A stretch of 47,915 nucleotides of DNA from Rahnella ecdela (GTDB lineage: Bacteria > Pseudomonadota > Gammaproteobacteria > Enterobacterales > Enterobacteriaceae). Position 1 is the stretch's first letter. Each line of letters starts with the position of its first letter. Shown piece by piece: positions 35,316 through 44,571 of this stretch. A program made the position numbers and the translations under genes. The stretch lies in the NCBI RefSeq assembly GCF_019049625.1, contig NZ_JAFMOY010000106.1:1-47915 (forward strand), in the 5' to 3' direction. The notes under the pieces were generated by a model, which was not told where the DNA came from, ran no database searches, and saw only the letters and a program-made list of their open reading frames with translations.

Positions 35316-36280
35316 TGATCCAGATGACTTTCCAGTCCGTCGAACTGCCGCTGGCAAAGCCGTTTGCGATTTCCCGTGGTACGCGCACTGCCGTTACGGT
35401 GATGCGCGTTTCCCTGACCGACGGCGAATTTACCTCTGTCGGAGAATGCACGCCGACCGCCCGCTATCAGGAATCGCCGCAAAGCGTGTGCGAACAACTT
35501 GAGCTTATCCGCCCGCAGGTGGAACAGGGGCTGAGCCGCGAAGCATTACAGCAGGCGTTACCGATGGGGTCAGCGCGTAATGCCCTCGATTGTGCAATGT
35601 GGCGTCTCGATGCGGCAAAAAAGGGCAAAGACCTGTGGCAACTGCTTGATATGCCAAAGCCTGTTTCTGTGATTACCGCTGAAACCCTGAGCCTCGATTC
35701 ACTGGAAAACATGGCGAAAGCGGCAGAAGTGGCGGTTGCCGGTGGCGCGAAGTTGCTGAAAATCAAACTCGACCGTGAGCAGATTATCGAGAAGGTGGCG
35801 GCTATCCGCGCCGCTGCACCGCACGCCACGCTGATGGTGGACGCGAACGAAGCCTGGTCAGGTTTAGATCTCGGCAGTTTGTTCGAGGCATTGCATGAAT
35901 TTAACGTGGCGATGATCGAACAGCCACTTCCTGCCGGTAGTGACAAAGATCTGGTGCGTTGTTTGCATCCCATTCCTGTCTGCGCCGACGAAAGCTGTCA
36001 TGAACGTGCTGATATCGAAGGGCTGCGGGATCGTTACGAGATGATCAACATCAAGCTCGACAAATGCGGTGGCCTGACCGAAGCACTGGCGATGACCGAT
36101 GTGGCGCGACAGTTTGGTTTGCGGATTATGTTCGGCTGCATGCTCGGTTCTTCCATTGCGATGGAAGCGGCGCTGCCGGTTGCGGTGCAGGCCGAGCGCG
36201 TCGATCTCGACGGGCCAATCTGGCTGGCGCAGGACGCCGAACCGGCATTGCGCTATGAAAACGGTGAAGTCTGGCTTTAA
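35315..36280 (+). CDS. dgcA: DgcA-type N-acetyl-D-glutamate racemase / dipeptide epimerase (enolase superfamily)
   Basis: This 321-residue enzyme shows muconate-lactonising/dipeptide-epimerase catalytic residues: K149-I-K151, metal ligands Asp176 (VDANEAW), Glu202 (IEQPLP) and Asp225 (CADES), and the second lysine pair K247/K250 (NIKLDKCGG). Members either epimerise L-Ala-D-Glu or racemise N-acetyl-D-glutamate; the DgcN neighbour favours the latter, the peptide importer and peptidases favour the former. Sequence alone does not decide. It overlaps dgcN by one base and is followed after 30 bases by the importer ATPase gene. Confidence 0.82.
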   Translation: MIQMTFQSVELPLAKPFAISRGTRTAVTVMRVSLTDGEFTSVGECTPTARYQESPQSVCEQLELIRPQVEQGLSREALQQALPMGSARNALDCAMWRLDAAKKGKDLWQLLDMPKPVSVITAETLSLDSLENMAKAAEVAVAGGAKLLKIKLDREQIIEKVAAIRAAAPHATLMVDANEAWSGLDLGSLFEALHEFNVAMIEQPLPAGSDKDLVRCLHPIPVCADESCHERADIEGLRDRYEMINIKLDKCGGLTEALAMTDVARQFGLRIMFGCMLGSSIAMEAALPVAVQAERVDLDGPIWLAQDAEPALRYENGEVWL

Positions 36281-36310
36281 CAGTTCAGCATATAAAGGAG
36301 GCGTTTATTG

Positions 36311-38179
36311 ATGACAGTGCCCATTTTGCAGATTAACGATTTGTCGGTCACCTTCTCTGGCCGGCAAGGCAAAACGCAGGCGCTGAAAGGCGTTTCCTTC
36401 TCTATTAATAAAGGTGAAGTGGTGGCGGTGGTCGGCGAAAGCGGATCCGGTAAGTCCGTCACTTCCCTGAGTGTGATGGGGTTGCTGCCCGACTCGGCGC
36501 ACATTGATGCAGGCAGTATCGAATTTTTTGGCCGCAACGGCACGCGTCATGCGCTGACTTCGCTGTCGGCAGAATCGCGCCGTAAACTGCGCGGTCAGGA
36601 AATGTCGATGATCTTCCAGGAGCCGATGACCTCCCTCAATCCGGTGCTGCGCGTGGGCGATCAGCTTACCGAAGGGCTGCTGGATCACGGTATGGCGAAC
36701 AAAGCCACGGCACTGAACAAAGCCCGCGAATTGCTGAAACAGGTACGTATTCCTGACGTTGAACGTATTCTCAAATGTTACCCACACGAACTTTCCGGCG
36801 GCATGCGTCAGCGCGTGATGATTGCGCAGGCGCTGTCTTGTGACCCGGCGTTGCTGATTGCCGACGAACCGACAACCGCGCTGGATGTCACTGTGCAGGC
36901 ACGCATTCTGCAAATTCTGCGCGACCTGCAACAGGGCACTGACATGTCGGTTCTGTTCATCACGCACGATATGGGCGTGGTGGCGGAAATCGCTGACCGC
37001 GTGGTGGTGATGTATCAGGGTAAAGTGGTGGAGCAGGGCAGTGTGACGGAGATTTTCGCCAACGCGCAGCATCCTTATACTCGCGCGTTGCTGGCCGCCG
37101 TACCAAAACTGGGCGACATGCAAGGGCTGAAATGGCCGCGCCGGTTCCCGCTGTTAGCCGCCAAAACCGGTCAAAACATTTCGCCAGAAAAGCAATCGAT
37201 TGCAGGTGATCTGCCTCACATTCCGCCAGCGGAAGACGATCAGAAAACCGCGAATTACGCTGCGCCGCCGCTGCTGGATGTGCGCGGATTGCGCGTCTGT
37301 TATCCGATCCGCTCCGGCGTCTTATCCCGCGTGACCAAAGAAGTTCACGCCGTCGAACAAATCGACTTCTCAATATGGCCGGGCGAAACGCTGGCGCTGG
37401 TCGGTGAGAGCGGTTGCGGCAAATCCACCACCGGCCGCGCCATCCTGCGGCTGGTCGGCAGCGAATCGGAAAGCATTCATCTCGAAGGCAAGGAAATCAC
37501 CCTGATGCGCGATACCCCGTTTCAGGCGGTGCGCCGCCAGATCCAGATGGTGTTTCAGGATCCCTACGCCTCGCTCAATCCGCGCCTGACTGTCGGGTTT
37601 TCCATTGCCGAACCGTTATTACTGCACGGCCTGAAAAAATCGCTGGCCGATGCCACGCCGGTGGTGAATCAGCTGCTGAAAAGTGTCGGACTGGAACCAT
37701 CCCACGCGCGGCGTTATCCGCACGAGTTCTCCGGCGGTCAGCGTCAGCGCATTGCCATTGCCCGCGCGATGGCGTTACAGCCACAGGTGATAATTGCCGA
37801 CGAAGCTGTGTCCGCGCTGGATGTGTCCATTCAGGCGCAGGTGGTCAATCTGATGATGGATTTACAGCGTGATACCGGCGTCGCGTGGTTGTTTATTTCG
37901 CACGACATGGCGGTGGTAGAGCGTATCGCCAACCGCGTGGCGGTGATGTACAGCGGGCAAATTGTGGAGATCGGTCCGCGCGATGCTGTGTTCAGTAATC
38001 CTCAACACCCCTACACCCGACGTCTGCTCAGTTCGGTGCCGGTGGCGGATCCGACGCAGCGCGCGTTGCGTAATTTTGATGATGTGGAAGTGAAATCGCC
38101 GGTGCATCCGGCGGGTGTACAGATAGAAAAACTCAAATATTCCCGCGTCAGTGAACATCACTGGGTCGCACAGGGATAA
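36311..38179 (+). CDS. double-domain peptide ABC transporter ATPase (GsiA-like)
   Basis: This 622-residue protein contains two complete ATPase domains. The first has Walker A GESGSGKS (about 41-48), signature LSGGMRQR and Walker B LLIADEPTTALD. The second has GESGCGKS (about 366), FSGGQRQR and VIIADEAVSALD, where Ala-Val replaces the usual Pro-Thr. Both are followed by the oligopeptide/dipeptide C-terminal motif HPYTR. This fused form is typical of the glutathione importer GsiA and related peptide importers. ATG at 36311 follows AAGGAGG by nine bases; TTG at 36308 is also possible. Confidence 0.9.
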   Translation: MTVPILQINDLSVTFSGRQGKTQALKGVSFSINKGEVVAVVGESGSGKSVTSLSVMGLLPDSAHIDAGSIEFFGRNGTRHALTSLSAESRRKLRGQEMSMIFQEPMTSLNPVLRVGDQLTEGLLDHGMANKATALNKARELLKQVRIPDVERILKCYPHELSGGMRQRVMIAQALSCDPALLIADEPTTALDVTVQARILQILRDLQQGTDMSVLFITHDMGVVAEIADRVVVMYQGKVVEQGSVTEIFANAQHPYTRALLAAVPKLGDMQGLKWPRRFPLLAAKTGQNISPEKQSIAGDLPHIPPAEDDQKTANYAAPPLLDVRGLRVCYPIRSGVLSRVTKEVHAVEQIDFSIWPGETLALVGESGCGKSTTGRAILRLVGSESESIHLEGKEITLMRDTPFQAVRRQIQMVFQDPYASLNPRLTVGFSIAEPLLLHGLKKSLADATPVVNQLLKSVGLEPSHARRYPHEFSGGQRQRIAIARAMALQPQVIIADEAVSALDVSIQAQVVNLMMDLQRDTGVAWLFISHDMAVVERIANRVAVMYSGQIVEIGPRDAVFSNPQHPYTRRLLSSVPVADPTQRALRNFDDVEVKSPVHPAGVQIEKLKYSRVSEHHWVAQG

Positions 38180-38215
38180 CTCACCTTTCTTTTTTGGGAC
38201 ACACTGGAGAACACC

Positions 38216-39760
38216 ATGCATTCGACTGTATTGCGTAAGAGCCTGCTTGCCGCCGGACTGGCGCTTTGTTTTGCAGCGTCGGCTCAGGCCAAAGATCTGC
38301 GGATTTCCATGTATGCCGATGTGACCGGTTTCGACCCGCACGACACCACAGATACACTGAGCTACTCCATTCAGAGCGGCATTTTTGAACGCCTGTTCCA
38401 GTTCGATAGCAAAATGGCCGTTGTGCCGGTGCTGGCGACGGATTACACCAGCAACAGCGACGCCACCGAATTCACCATTAACCTGCGCCACGACGTGACC
38501 TTCCAGGACGGTACGCCGTTTAACGCAGACGCGGTAAAAGTTAACCTCGATCGTCTGGCTAATCCGGCCAATCACCTGAAACGTAACTCGCTGTTCAGCA
38601 TGATCAAATCCGTGGAAGCCGTCAGCCCGTATCAGGTGAAAATCACCCTGAATAAACCGTTTGGCGCGATGATCAACACCCTGGCGCATCCGTCGGCGGT
38701 GATGCACAGCCCGGCCTCCCTGAAGCAGTATCCGAACGAACAGGATCTGAGTGTGCATCCGGTCGGTACCGGTCCGTTTAAGTTTGTCGAATGGCAGCAG
38801 GGTAAAGACGTCAAACTGGTGAAATACGACAACTACTGGCAGAAAGGCTGGCCGAAAGTCGACTCCGTGACGCTGTACCCGACGCCGGAAGACTCCACGC
38901 AGGTGGCGAAACTGAAATCCGGCGGCGTGGACGCAGTGTATCCGTTGCCCTCTGATCTGGTGGAAACCGTGAAAAGCGATCCGAAGCTGGATATCGCACA
39001 GGATCCGGGCATTTATCTCTATTACATCGCCTTCAATACGCAGAAAAAAGAGTTCTCGGATGTGCGCGTCCGTCAGGCGATCAACTACGCCATCGACCGC
39101 AATCTGTGGCTGAAAGTCGGTTTCGCCGGTATGGGCTCGCCGTCTACGTCGCCGCTGCCTAAAAACGTCCAGTTCTATCAGAAACAAACCACGCCGGATT
39201 ACAGCTATAACATCGCCAAAGCTAAAGAGCTGATGAAAGAAGCCGGTTATGAGAAGGGCTTTGACGTTGAAATGTGGAGCTCGAACAAAACAGACCGTAT
39301 CCGCAGCGCGCAGTTCCTCAAGCAGCAACTTTCCCTGATTGGTGTGCGCGTGAAACTGGTGCCGATGGATGCCGGTACTCTGACCCAGCGTCTGTGGAGC
39401 ACACCGAAACCGGCGGATGCGAAAGTAGAAATGTATTACGGCGCATGGTCGGCCTCGACCGGTGATGCAGACTGGGCGCTGCGTCCGCTGTTCGCCACCG
39501 AATCCTGGATCCCGTCGGCCTACAACGTTTCTTATTACAGCAACAAACAGGTCGATGCGGCGATCACCGCCGGTCTGCAAACGGCTGACGTTGATAAACG
39601 CAAAGCGGCCTACGCCGATGCGCAGAAACTATTGTGGGCGGATGCACCGATGGCGTATCTCGGCGTGCCGGACAACCTGGTGGGCAAAAGCAAAGAGCTT
39701 TCCGGCGTCTACATGCTCGCCGACGGCTCGCTGATCTTTAATCAGGCACAGTTTAAATAA
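38216..39760 (+). CDS. peptide-type ABC transporter substrate-binding protein (GsiB-like)
   Basis: This 514-residue periplasmic protein has a signal peptide (MHSTVLRKSLLAAGLALCFA, cleaved ASAQA before KDLRIS). It shows GsiB/DdpA-type blocks: MYADVTGFDPHDTTDTLSYS, TINLRHDVTFQDGTPFNADA, HPVGTGPFKFVEWQQGKDV and YYIAFNTQKKEFSDVRVRQA. The ligand is unknown; neighbours suggest peptides with D-amino acids rather than glutathione. It lies 36 bases after the ATPase gene and is followed by a 124-base gap with two hairpins. Confidence 0.88.
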   Translation: MHSTVLRKSLLAAGLALCFAASAQAKDLRISMYADVTGFDPHDTTDTLSYSIQSGIFERLFQFDSKMAVVPVLATDYTSNSDATEFTINLRHDVTFQDGTPFNADAVKVNLDRLANPANHLKRNSLFSMIKSVEAVSPYQVKITLNKPFGAMINTLAHPSAVMHSPASLKQYPNEQDLSVHPVGTGPFKFVEWQQGKDVKLVKYDNYWQKGWPKVDSVTLYPTPEDSTQVAKLKSGGVDAVYPLPSDLVETVKSDPKLDIAQDPGIYLYYIAFNTQKKEFSDVRVRQAINYAIDRNLWLKVGFAGMGSPSTSPLPKNVQFYQKQTTPDYSYNIAKAKELMKEAGYEKGFDVEMWSSNKTDRIRSAQFLKQQLSLIGVRVKLVPMDAGTLTQRLWSTPKPADAKVEMYYGAWSASTGDADWALRPLFATESWIPSAYNVSYYSNKQVDAAITAGLQTADVDKRKAAYADAQKLLWADAPMAYLGVPDNLVGKSKELSGVYMLADGSLIFNQAQFK

Positions 39761-39776
39761 GAGTGGATCGTGTTAA

Positions 39777-39854
39777 CTCCTCCCCTTCGCAGGGGAGGAG
39801 CAAAGGCAAAAACCAATGTATGTTGCGGTTTACTCCGTCCTCCTTCGCAGGGGA
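39777..39854. repeat. paired palindromes between binding-protein and permease genes
   Basis: CTCCTCCCC-TTCGCA-GGGGAGGAG (39777-39800) is a perfect 9-base stem. A related imperfect palindrome with the same CTTCGCAGGGG core follows at 39833-39857. Such paired units resemble REP/BIME-like elements. Inside an operon they commonly stabilise the upstream message, here that of the binding protein. Confidence 0.6.
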
Positions 39855-39884
39855 TGGAGGATACCGAATTCAGGAAACCCTTTT

Positions 39885-40805
39885 ATGCTGACCTATTTTA
39901 TCCGCCGGATACTGGAAATGATCCCCGTTTTACTGGTGGTGTCATTGCTGGTTTTCGGCTTTATCAAGCTGCTGCCGGGTGACCCTGCGCGTATTTACGC
40001 CGGACAGGATGCGCCGATTGAGGCGGTTGAGTCAGCGCGGCAACTGCTTGGCCTGAACGATCCGCTGCCTGCGCAGTACTGGCACTGGCTGGACGGCATG
40101 GTTCATGGCGATCTGGGTACGACTTACCGCACGCGTCAGCCGGTGTTAAGTGTCATTGAAAGCGGTTTTATGCCGACGCTGCTGCTGGCGCTGGCCGGTT
40201 TCGCGTGGTCGGTGGTACTCGGGCTGGTGATTGGCGTCGTTTCAGCGCTCAAACGCGGAAAATGGCAGGACTGGACGCTGATGAGCATGGCGGTCGGCGG
40301 GATTTCTATGCCACCGTTCTGGCTCGGGTTGCTGCTTATCCAGTTTGTCGCCATGCCGTTCGGGATATTCGCCGTCAGTGGTTTTAATTCGCCTGCGGAC
40401 ATTATCTTACCGGCCATCACCTTGGGGTCTTCGGTGGCAGCGGTGATGGCGCGTTTCACCCGCTCGGCATTTCTCGACGTGGCGCAGGAAGATTATGTAC
40501 GTACCGCCAATGCCAAAGGATTACGCGCGCGGCTGGTGACGTGGAAACACATCATGCGCAATGCGCTGATCCCGATTATTACCATGCTCGGTTTACAGTT
40601 TGGATTTCTGCTTGGCGGCTCGATTATTGTCGAAAGCGTATTCAGCTGGCCGGGGCTGGGCTGGTTATTGATTGAATCGATCAAGACGCAGGATCAGCCG
40701 GTCATTCAGGCGCTGGTCATGCTGTTCGTGTTTGAATTTATCCTGATAAATCTGCTGGTTGATCTGCTTTACGCGGTGGTCAATCCGGCTATCCGTCTGC
40801 GTTAG
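39885..40805 (+). CDS. peptide-type ABC transporter permease (GsiC-like)
   Basis: This 306-residue permease has the length and pattern of GsiC/DppB: MLTYFIRRILEMIPVLLVVS, FIKLLPGDPARIYAGQDAPI and the EAA-type loop YVRTANAKGLRARLVTWKHI. ATG at 39885 follows AGGAAA; an upstream in-frame ATG at 39816 would run through the repeat hairpin and add 23 unlike residues. It is nine bases from the next permease gene. Confidence 0.92.
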   Translation: MLTYFIRRILEMIPVLLVVSLLVFGFIKLLPGDPARIYAGQDAPIEAVESARQLLGLNDPLPAQYWHWLDGMVHGDLGTTYRTRQPVLSVIESGFMPTLLLALAGFAWSVVLGLVIGVVSALKRGKWQDWTLMSMAVGGISMPPFWLGLLLIQFVAMPFGIFAVSGFNSPADIILPAITLGSSVAAVMARFTRSAFLDVAQEDYVRTANAKGLRARLVTWKHIMRNALIPIITMLGLQFGFLLGGSIIVESVFSWPGLGWLLIESIKTQDQPVIQALVMLFVFEFILINLLVDLLYAVVNPAIRLR

Positions 40806-40814
40806 GAGCTGCTC

Positions 40815-41726
40815 ATGACCGATCCTGTTTCTGTGCTGGAAGAAACCACACCGGCTGCGGTAGCCTCGCAAAACGATGATATCCGTTCGCCGTGGTACGA
40901 CTTTTTCCACACTTTTATCCGACATCCGATGGCGCTGGTTTCCGGCGGATTTATTCTTCTGCTGGTGCTTGTCGCGATATTCGCACCGTGGCTGGCACCT
41001 TTTGATCCGATGACGCCGGACTGGATGGCGCTAGGCGTCGGCCCTACGCCGCAGCACTGGTTCGGCACCGACGATTTAGGGCGTGACGTTCTCAGTCGTA
41101 TCATTTATGGCGCACGGATTTCTCTCTACGTTGGCATTTTCTCGGTCACTCTCGGCATGATTGCGGGCGTGTTGCTTGGGCTGCTGGCCGGATATTATGG
41201 CCGCTGGCTGGACATGCTGATCATGCGCGGATCGGATGTCTTATTCGCTTTTCCGGGCATGTTGCTGGCGATTGCGGTAGTGGCCATTCTCGGGCCTGGG
41301 CTGAATAACGTGATTATCGCCGTCGCGGTATTCAGCGTGCCGGTATTTGCCCGCATCGTGCGCGCCGCCACGTTGTCGATTAAACAAAGTGCTTACGTCG
41401 AAGCGGTTCGCTGCATCGGTGCGCCGGACCGGGTGGTGATTTTGCGCCATATCCTGCCGGGTACACTCTCGAACGTCATCGTCTATTTCACCATGCGAAT
41501 TGGTACCAGTATTCTGACCGCCGCCAGCCTGAGTTTTATCGGTCTGGGGCCGGAGCCTGACGTGCCGGAATGGGGCAATATTCTGGCGATGAGCCGTAAT
41601 ATGATGATGGCGGGCAAATGGAACGTCAGCGTATTTCCCGGCCTGGCGATATTCCTCACAGTCCTGGCATTTAATCTGCTCGGCGACGCGCTGCGCGACA
41701 CGCTGGATCCTAAACTGAAAAAGTAA
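40815..41726 (+). CDS. peptide-type ABC transporter permease (GsiD-like)
   Basis: This 303-residue permease has the GsiD/DppC-type start ([40 protein letters not shown]), the EAA loop [20 protein letters not shown] and the end [18 protein letters not shown]. It pairs with the GsiC-like protein. It is followed after 34 bases by the P1 peptidase gene. Confidence 0.92.
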   Translation: MTDPVSVLEETTPAAVASQNDDIRSPWYDFFHTFIRHPMALVSGGFILLLVLVAIFAPWLAPFDPMTPDWMALGVGPTPQHWFGTDDLGRDVLSRIIYGARISLYVGIFSVTLGMIAGVLLGLLAGYYGRWLDMLIMRGSDVLFAFPGMLLAIAVVAILGPGLNNVIIAVAVFSVPVFARIVRAATLSIKQSAYVEAVRCIGAPDRVVILRHILPGTLSNVIVYFTMRIGTSILTAASLSFIGLGPEPDVPEWGNILAMSRNMMMAGKWNVSVFPGLAIFLTVLAFNLLGDALRDTLDPKLKK

Positions 41727-41760
41727 TTTCACTGCTTTAACCGACTGAAACGGAATACAG

Positions 41761-42840
41761 ATGCACCCGCAAGAACATGAAGATCAATTTCAGCAGCAGG
41801 CGCTGTCGGCTTTGCTGCAACGCTGGCGCAGGTCGCGCCAGATTTTCCGCCCGCGCTTTCCGTGCGGTGCCACTAATTCACTGACGGACGTCGCCGGAAT
41901 TACCGTCGGCCACAGCACGCTGAACGCCGGTGATATTCAGACTGGCGTCACCGCTATCGTGCCGCCGGGTGACAATCTGTATGAAAACCCGCTGCCGTGC
42001 GGCGTGGCGGTGCTAAACGGGTTCGGTAAACCGATGGGGCTTATTCAGGTGATGGAACTGGGCGAACTGCAAACGCCGGTGCTGCTCAGCAATACCTTCG
42101 CCACCGGCACGTTATTCAATGCGCTGGTCAAACGCAGCTGCCAGCAGTTCCCGCAAATTGGCCGCCCGGATTCAACCATCAATCCGGTTATTCTTGAGTG
42201 CAACGATTTCTATTTAAACGATATTCAGGCGATGGCGGTCAGTGAGGACGACGCACTGACCGCTCTCGACGGCGCGACAAAAACCTTCGCCCGTGGCAGC
42301 GTAGGTGCCGGACGTGGCATGAGCTGTTTTGGCCTGAAAGGTGGCATCGGCACGGCGTCGCGCTGGTGCGAAACGCTTAACGCGACACTGGGCGTACTGG
42401 TGCTGGCGAATTTTGGCAAACTCTCCGAACTGACCCTCGACGGCGTGCGCGCCGGAGAAGCTATCGCCGAAGTCCAGACGCAACTGGCACCGCAGGTAGA
42501 CGCGGGATCGATAATTATTGTGATGGCCTGTGACCGTTATCTCGACAGCCGCCAGCTGGGGCGCATCGCGAAACGCGCCGGTGCCGGGTTAGGGCGTCTC
42601 GGCAGTTACTGGGGCCACGGTTCAGGGGATATCGCGCTGGCATTTTCCACTCAGCGTGACGGTGTCACGTTGCCGGATGTTGAACTCGAACCTTTGCTGG
42701 CGATGGCGGCAGATGCCACAGAACACGCTATTATTGATGCCTTACTGAGTGCCGAAACCGTCTGCGGATTCGACGGACATTACCGGCTGGGATTAAGTGA
42801 AGTATTAGATAACCTAGCGAACCACATAGGGAATGAATGA
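41761..42840 (+). CDS. P1-family (DmpA-type) aminopeptidase
   Basis: This 359-residue Ntn-hydrolase-like peptidase has the DmpA/BapA hallmarks: FPCGATNSLTDVAGITVGHS at the start, NPVILECNDFYLND, GSVGAGRGMSCFGLKGGIGT and the self-cleavage site DAGSIIIVM, with Gly249-Ser250 expected to split the precursor and leave Ser250 as nucleophile. DmpA enzymes release N-terminal L- or D-residues (D-Ala for example) from peptides, and BapA ones cleave beta-peptides. No signal peptide is seen, so it acts on imported peptides in the cytosol. It overlaps the M55 gene by four bases. Confidence 0.88.
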   Translation: MHPQEHEDQFQQQALSALLQRWRRSRQIFRPRFPCGATNSLTDVAGITVGHSTLNAGDIQTGVTAIVPPGDNLYENPLPCGVAVLNGFGKPMGLIQVMELGELQTPVLLSNTFATGTLFNALVKRSCQQFPQIGRPDSTINPVILECNDFYLNDIQAMAVSEDDALTALDGATKTFARGSVGAGRGMSCFGLKGGIGTASRWCETLNATLGVLVLANFGKLSELTLDGVRAGEAIAEVQTQLAPQVDAGSIIIVMACDRYLDSRQLGRIAKRAGAGLGRLGSYWGHGSGDIALAFSTQRDGVTLPDVELEPLLAMAADATEHAIIDALLSAETVCGFDGHYRLGLSEVLDNLANHIGNE

Positions 42841-43661
42841 TGAAAGTATTTATCTCTGCGGATATTGAAGGCATCGCGGGTGTGATGCGCCCGGAACAAT
42901 GCAGTCCGGGCAATGCCGATTACGAAGCCGCCCGCGCGCTGATGGAAGGCGAAGTTAACGCCGCCATCGACGGTGCTTTTGCCGGTGGCGCGATGGAAGT
43001 CACCGTGGCTGACAGCCACGCGATGATGCAAAACCTGCGTGCCGATAAAATCGACCCGCGCGCCCGTCTGGTGCAGGGTAAACCGCGCGGATTATCAATG
43101 GTCGAAGGGCTGCAACAACAGCAATACGATGGTCTGATGTTTGTCGGTTTTCACACCGCCGCGGGCGAAAATGGCGTGCTGGCGCACACCATCAATGGCC
43201 GTGCTTTTTACCGCGTTAAACTCAACGGCAACGTCGTGGGCGAAAGCGATTTATACGCCGCCGCCGGTGCGGAACTCAACGTCCCGTTATGGCTGGTCAC
43301 CGGCGATGATCATCTCGAAACCTGGATCCGCCGCTATTATCCGGAATCCCAATACGTCTGCGTCAAACGCGCGATTTCCGCTAATGCGGCGGAGTCCGAC
43401 AGCCCGTCGATTGCCTGTGCCAAAATCCGCAAACAGGCGACGATCGCCGTCAGCAAACCTGCACCGCTTACTGCGGGCAGATTCAGCGCGCCGTATCATC
43501 TCGAACTGATGACCGCTAAACCGGTACTGGCGGATTTATTCTGCCTGATACCCGGCGTTGAACGTCTTGATGCAGTCACCGTCGGCTATCACAGCCCGAC
43601 CGTTGCCAACATTATCAGCCTGTTAAGTGCCTTCTCGTACTTAGCGACCACGCAGAAATAG
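42837..43661 (+). CDS. M55-family D-aminopeptidase (B. subtilis DppA-like)
   Basis: This 274-residue enzyme (273 from ATG 42840) matches zinc D-aminopeptidases of family M55. Counting from the second Met, ligands fall at Asp8, Glu10 (ISADIEGIAG), His60 (ADSHAM), His105 (FVGFHTAAG) and Glu135 (VVGESD), with His116 as candidate nucleophile; B. subtilis DppA uses 8, 10, 60, 104, 133 and 115. Such enzymes cleave D-Ala-D-Ala and similar peptides. Two adjacent ATGs overlap the upstream stop; either may be used. It lies seven bases from the regulator gene. Confidence 0.9.
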   Translation: MMKVFISADIEGIAGVMRPEQCSPGNADYEAARALMEGEVNAAIDGAFAGGAMEVTVADSHAMMQNLRADKIDPRARLVQGKPRGLSMVEGLQQQQYDGLMFVGFHTAAGENGVLAHTINGRAFYRVKLNGNVVGESDLYAAAGAELNVPLWLVTGDDHLETWIRRYYPESQYVCVKRAISANAAESDSPSIACAKIRKQATIAVSKPAPLTAGRFSAPYHLELMTAKPVLADLFCLIPGVERLDAVTVGYHSPTVANIISLLSAFSYLATTQK

Positions 43662-43668
43662 GGCAGGC

Positions 43669-44568
43669 ATGCGTTTACGCCACATCGAAGTGTTTCAGGC
43701 GGTATTACAGGCGGGCAGCGTCAGCGGCGCAGCGCGTTTGCTAAACGTGTCACAGCCCAACGTCAGCCGTGTGCTGAATCACGCTGAGCAGCAGCTGGGT
43801 TTCACGCTGTTCGACCGCACGCCGCAGGGGTTAATCGTGACGCCGGAAGGGCGGCGGTTAATGCCGGAAGTCGAAGCGCTGTTCAGCCACATTCAGGCGA
43901 TTGGTGAGCTGGCGGAACAGCTGCGACAGGGCGAAGGCCAGCATGTGCGCATTGGTTCCGCGCACGCGCTGGGGCATAGCGTGATGGCGCCGGTACTGGT
44001 GGATTTTCGCCGCCAGACACCCGGCGGTAGCGTCGAACTGGTGACCGGGCACTTCAACACGCTGAGTCAGGATTTGCTGCAATACAAAATGGATTTCGCG
44101 CTGGCATTCGGCGAGCAGGTCACGCAGGAACTGATCGCCGAATCGATTTATCAGGGCAATATGGTGGCGCTGCTGCCAAAAGATTCGACCGTTGAAGGGC
44201 CGGTCACGCTGGCGTGGTTGTGCGAAAACGACCTGCTGATGTTGCAGCAACAGGATCCGCTGGGGCAGGTGCTTAACCGCGTCCTGCGTGAAAACGGCCT
44301 GATGCCGCACTCGGCGTTGTACATTAAAACGTACTCAGTGATCGCCGATATGGTGCTGGCAGGCGGTGGAGTCGGGGTGGTCGATACGTTCACTGCCCGG
44401 CGGTATATCGACCAGTTGAAGATTGTACCGGTGGTGGAATCCCTGCCGTTCGAGGTGATTCTGCTGAGCAGGCGGGACCAGCCGGCATCGCAGGCTTCGC
44501 TGAGGCTGAGGCAGCTGATAAAACAAAAAGTGGGGGAGTTAAAAGGAGTGCCTTTCGAACCTGTTTAG
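43669..44568 (+). CDS. LysR-family transcriptional regulator
   Basis: This 299-residue protein has an N-terminal winged helix (MRLRHIEVFQAVLQAGSVSG then AARLLNVSQPNVSRVLNHAE) and a LysR substrate-binding domain from about residue 90 (VRIGSAHALGHSVMAPVLVD). It is last in, and parallel to, the dgcN operon, so it probably senses a substrate or product of the pathway and controls its own operon. LysR genes are more often divergent; a co-directional one at the operon end is less usual. Repeat copy 2 starts three bases after its stop. Confidence 0.92.
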   Translation: MRLRHIEVFQAVLQAGSVSGAARLLNVSQPNVSRVLNHAEQQLGFTLFDRTPQGLIVTPEGRRLMPEVEALFSHIQAIGELAEQLRQGEGQHVRIGSAHALGHSVMAPVLVDFRRQTPGGSVELVTGHFNTLSQDLLQYKMDFALAFGEQVTQELIAESIYQGNMVALLPKDSTVEGPVTLAWLCENDLLMLQQQDPLGQVLNRVLRENGLMPHSALYIKTYSVIADMVLAGGGVGVVDTFTARRYIDQLKIVPVVESLPFEVILLSRRDQPASQASLRLRQLIKQKVGELKGVPFEPV

Positions 44569-44571
44569 TTT

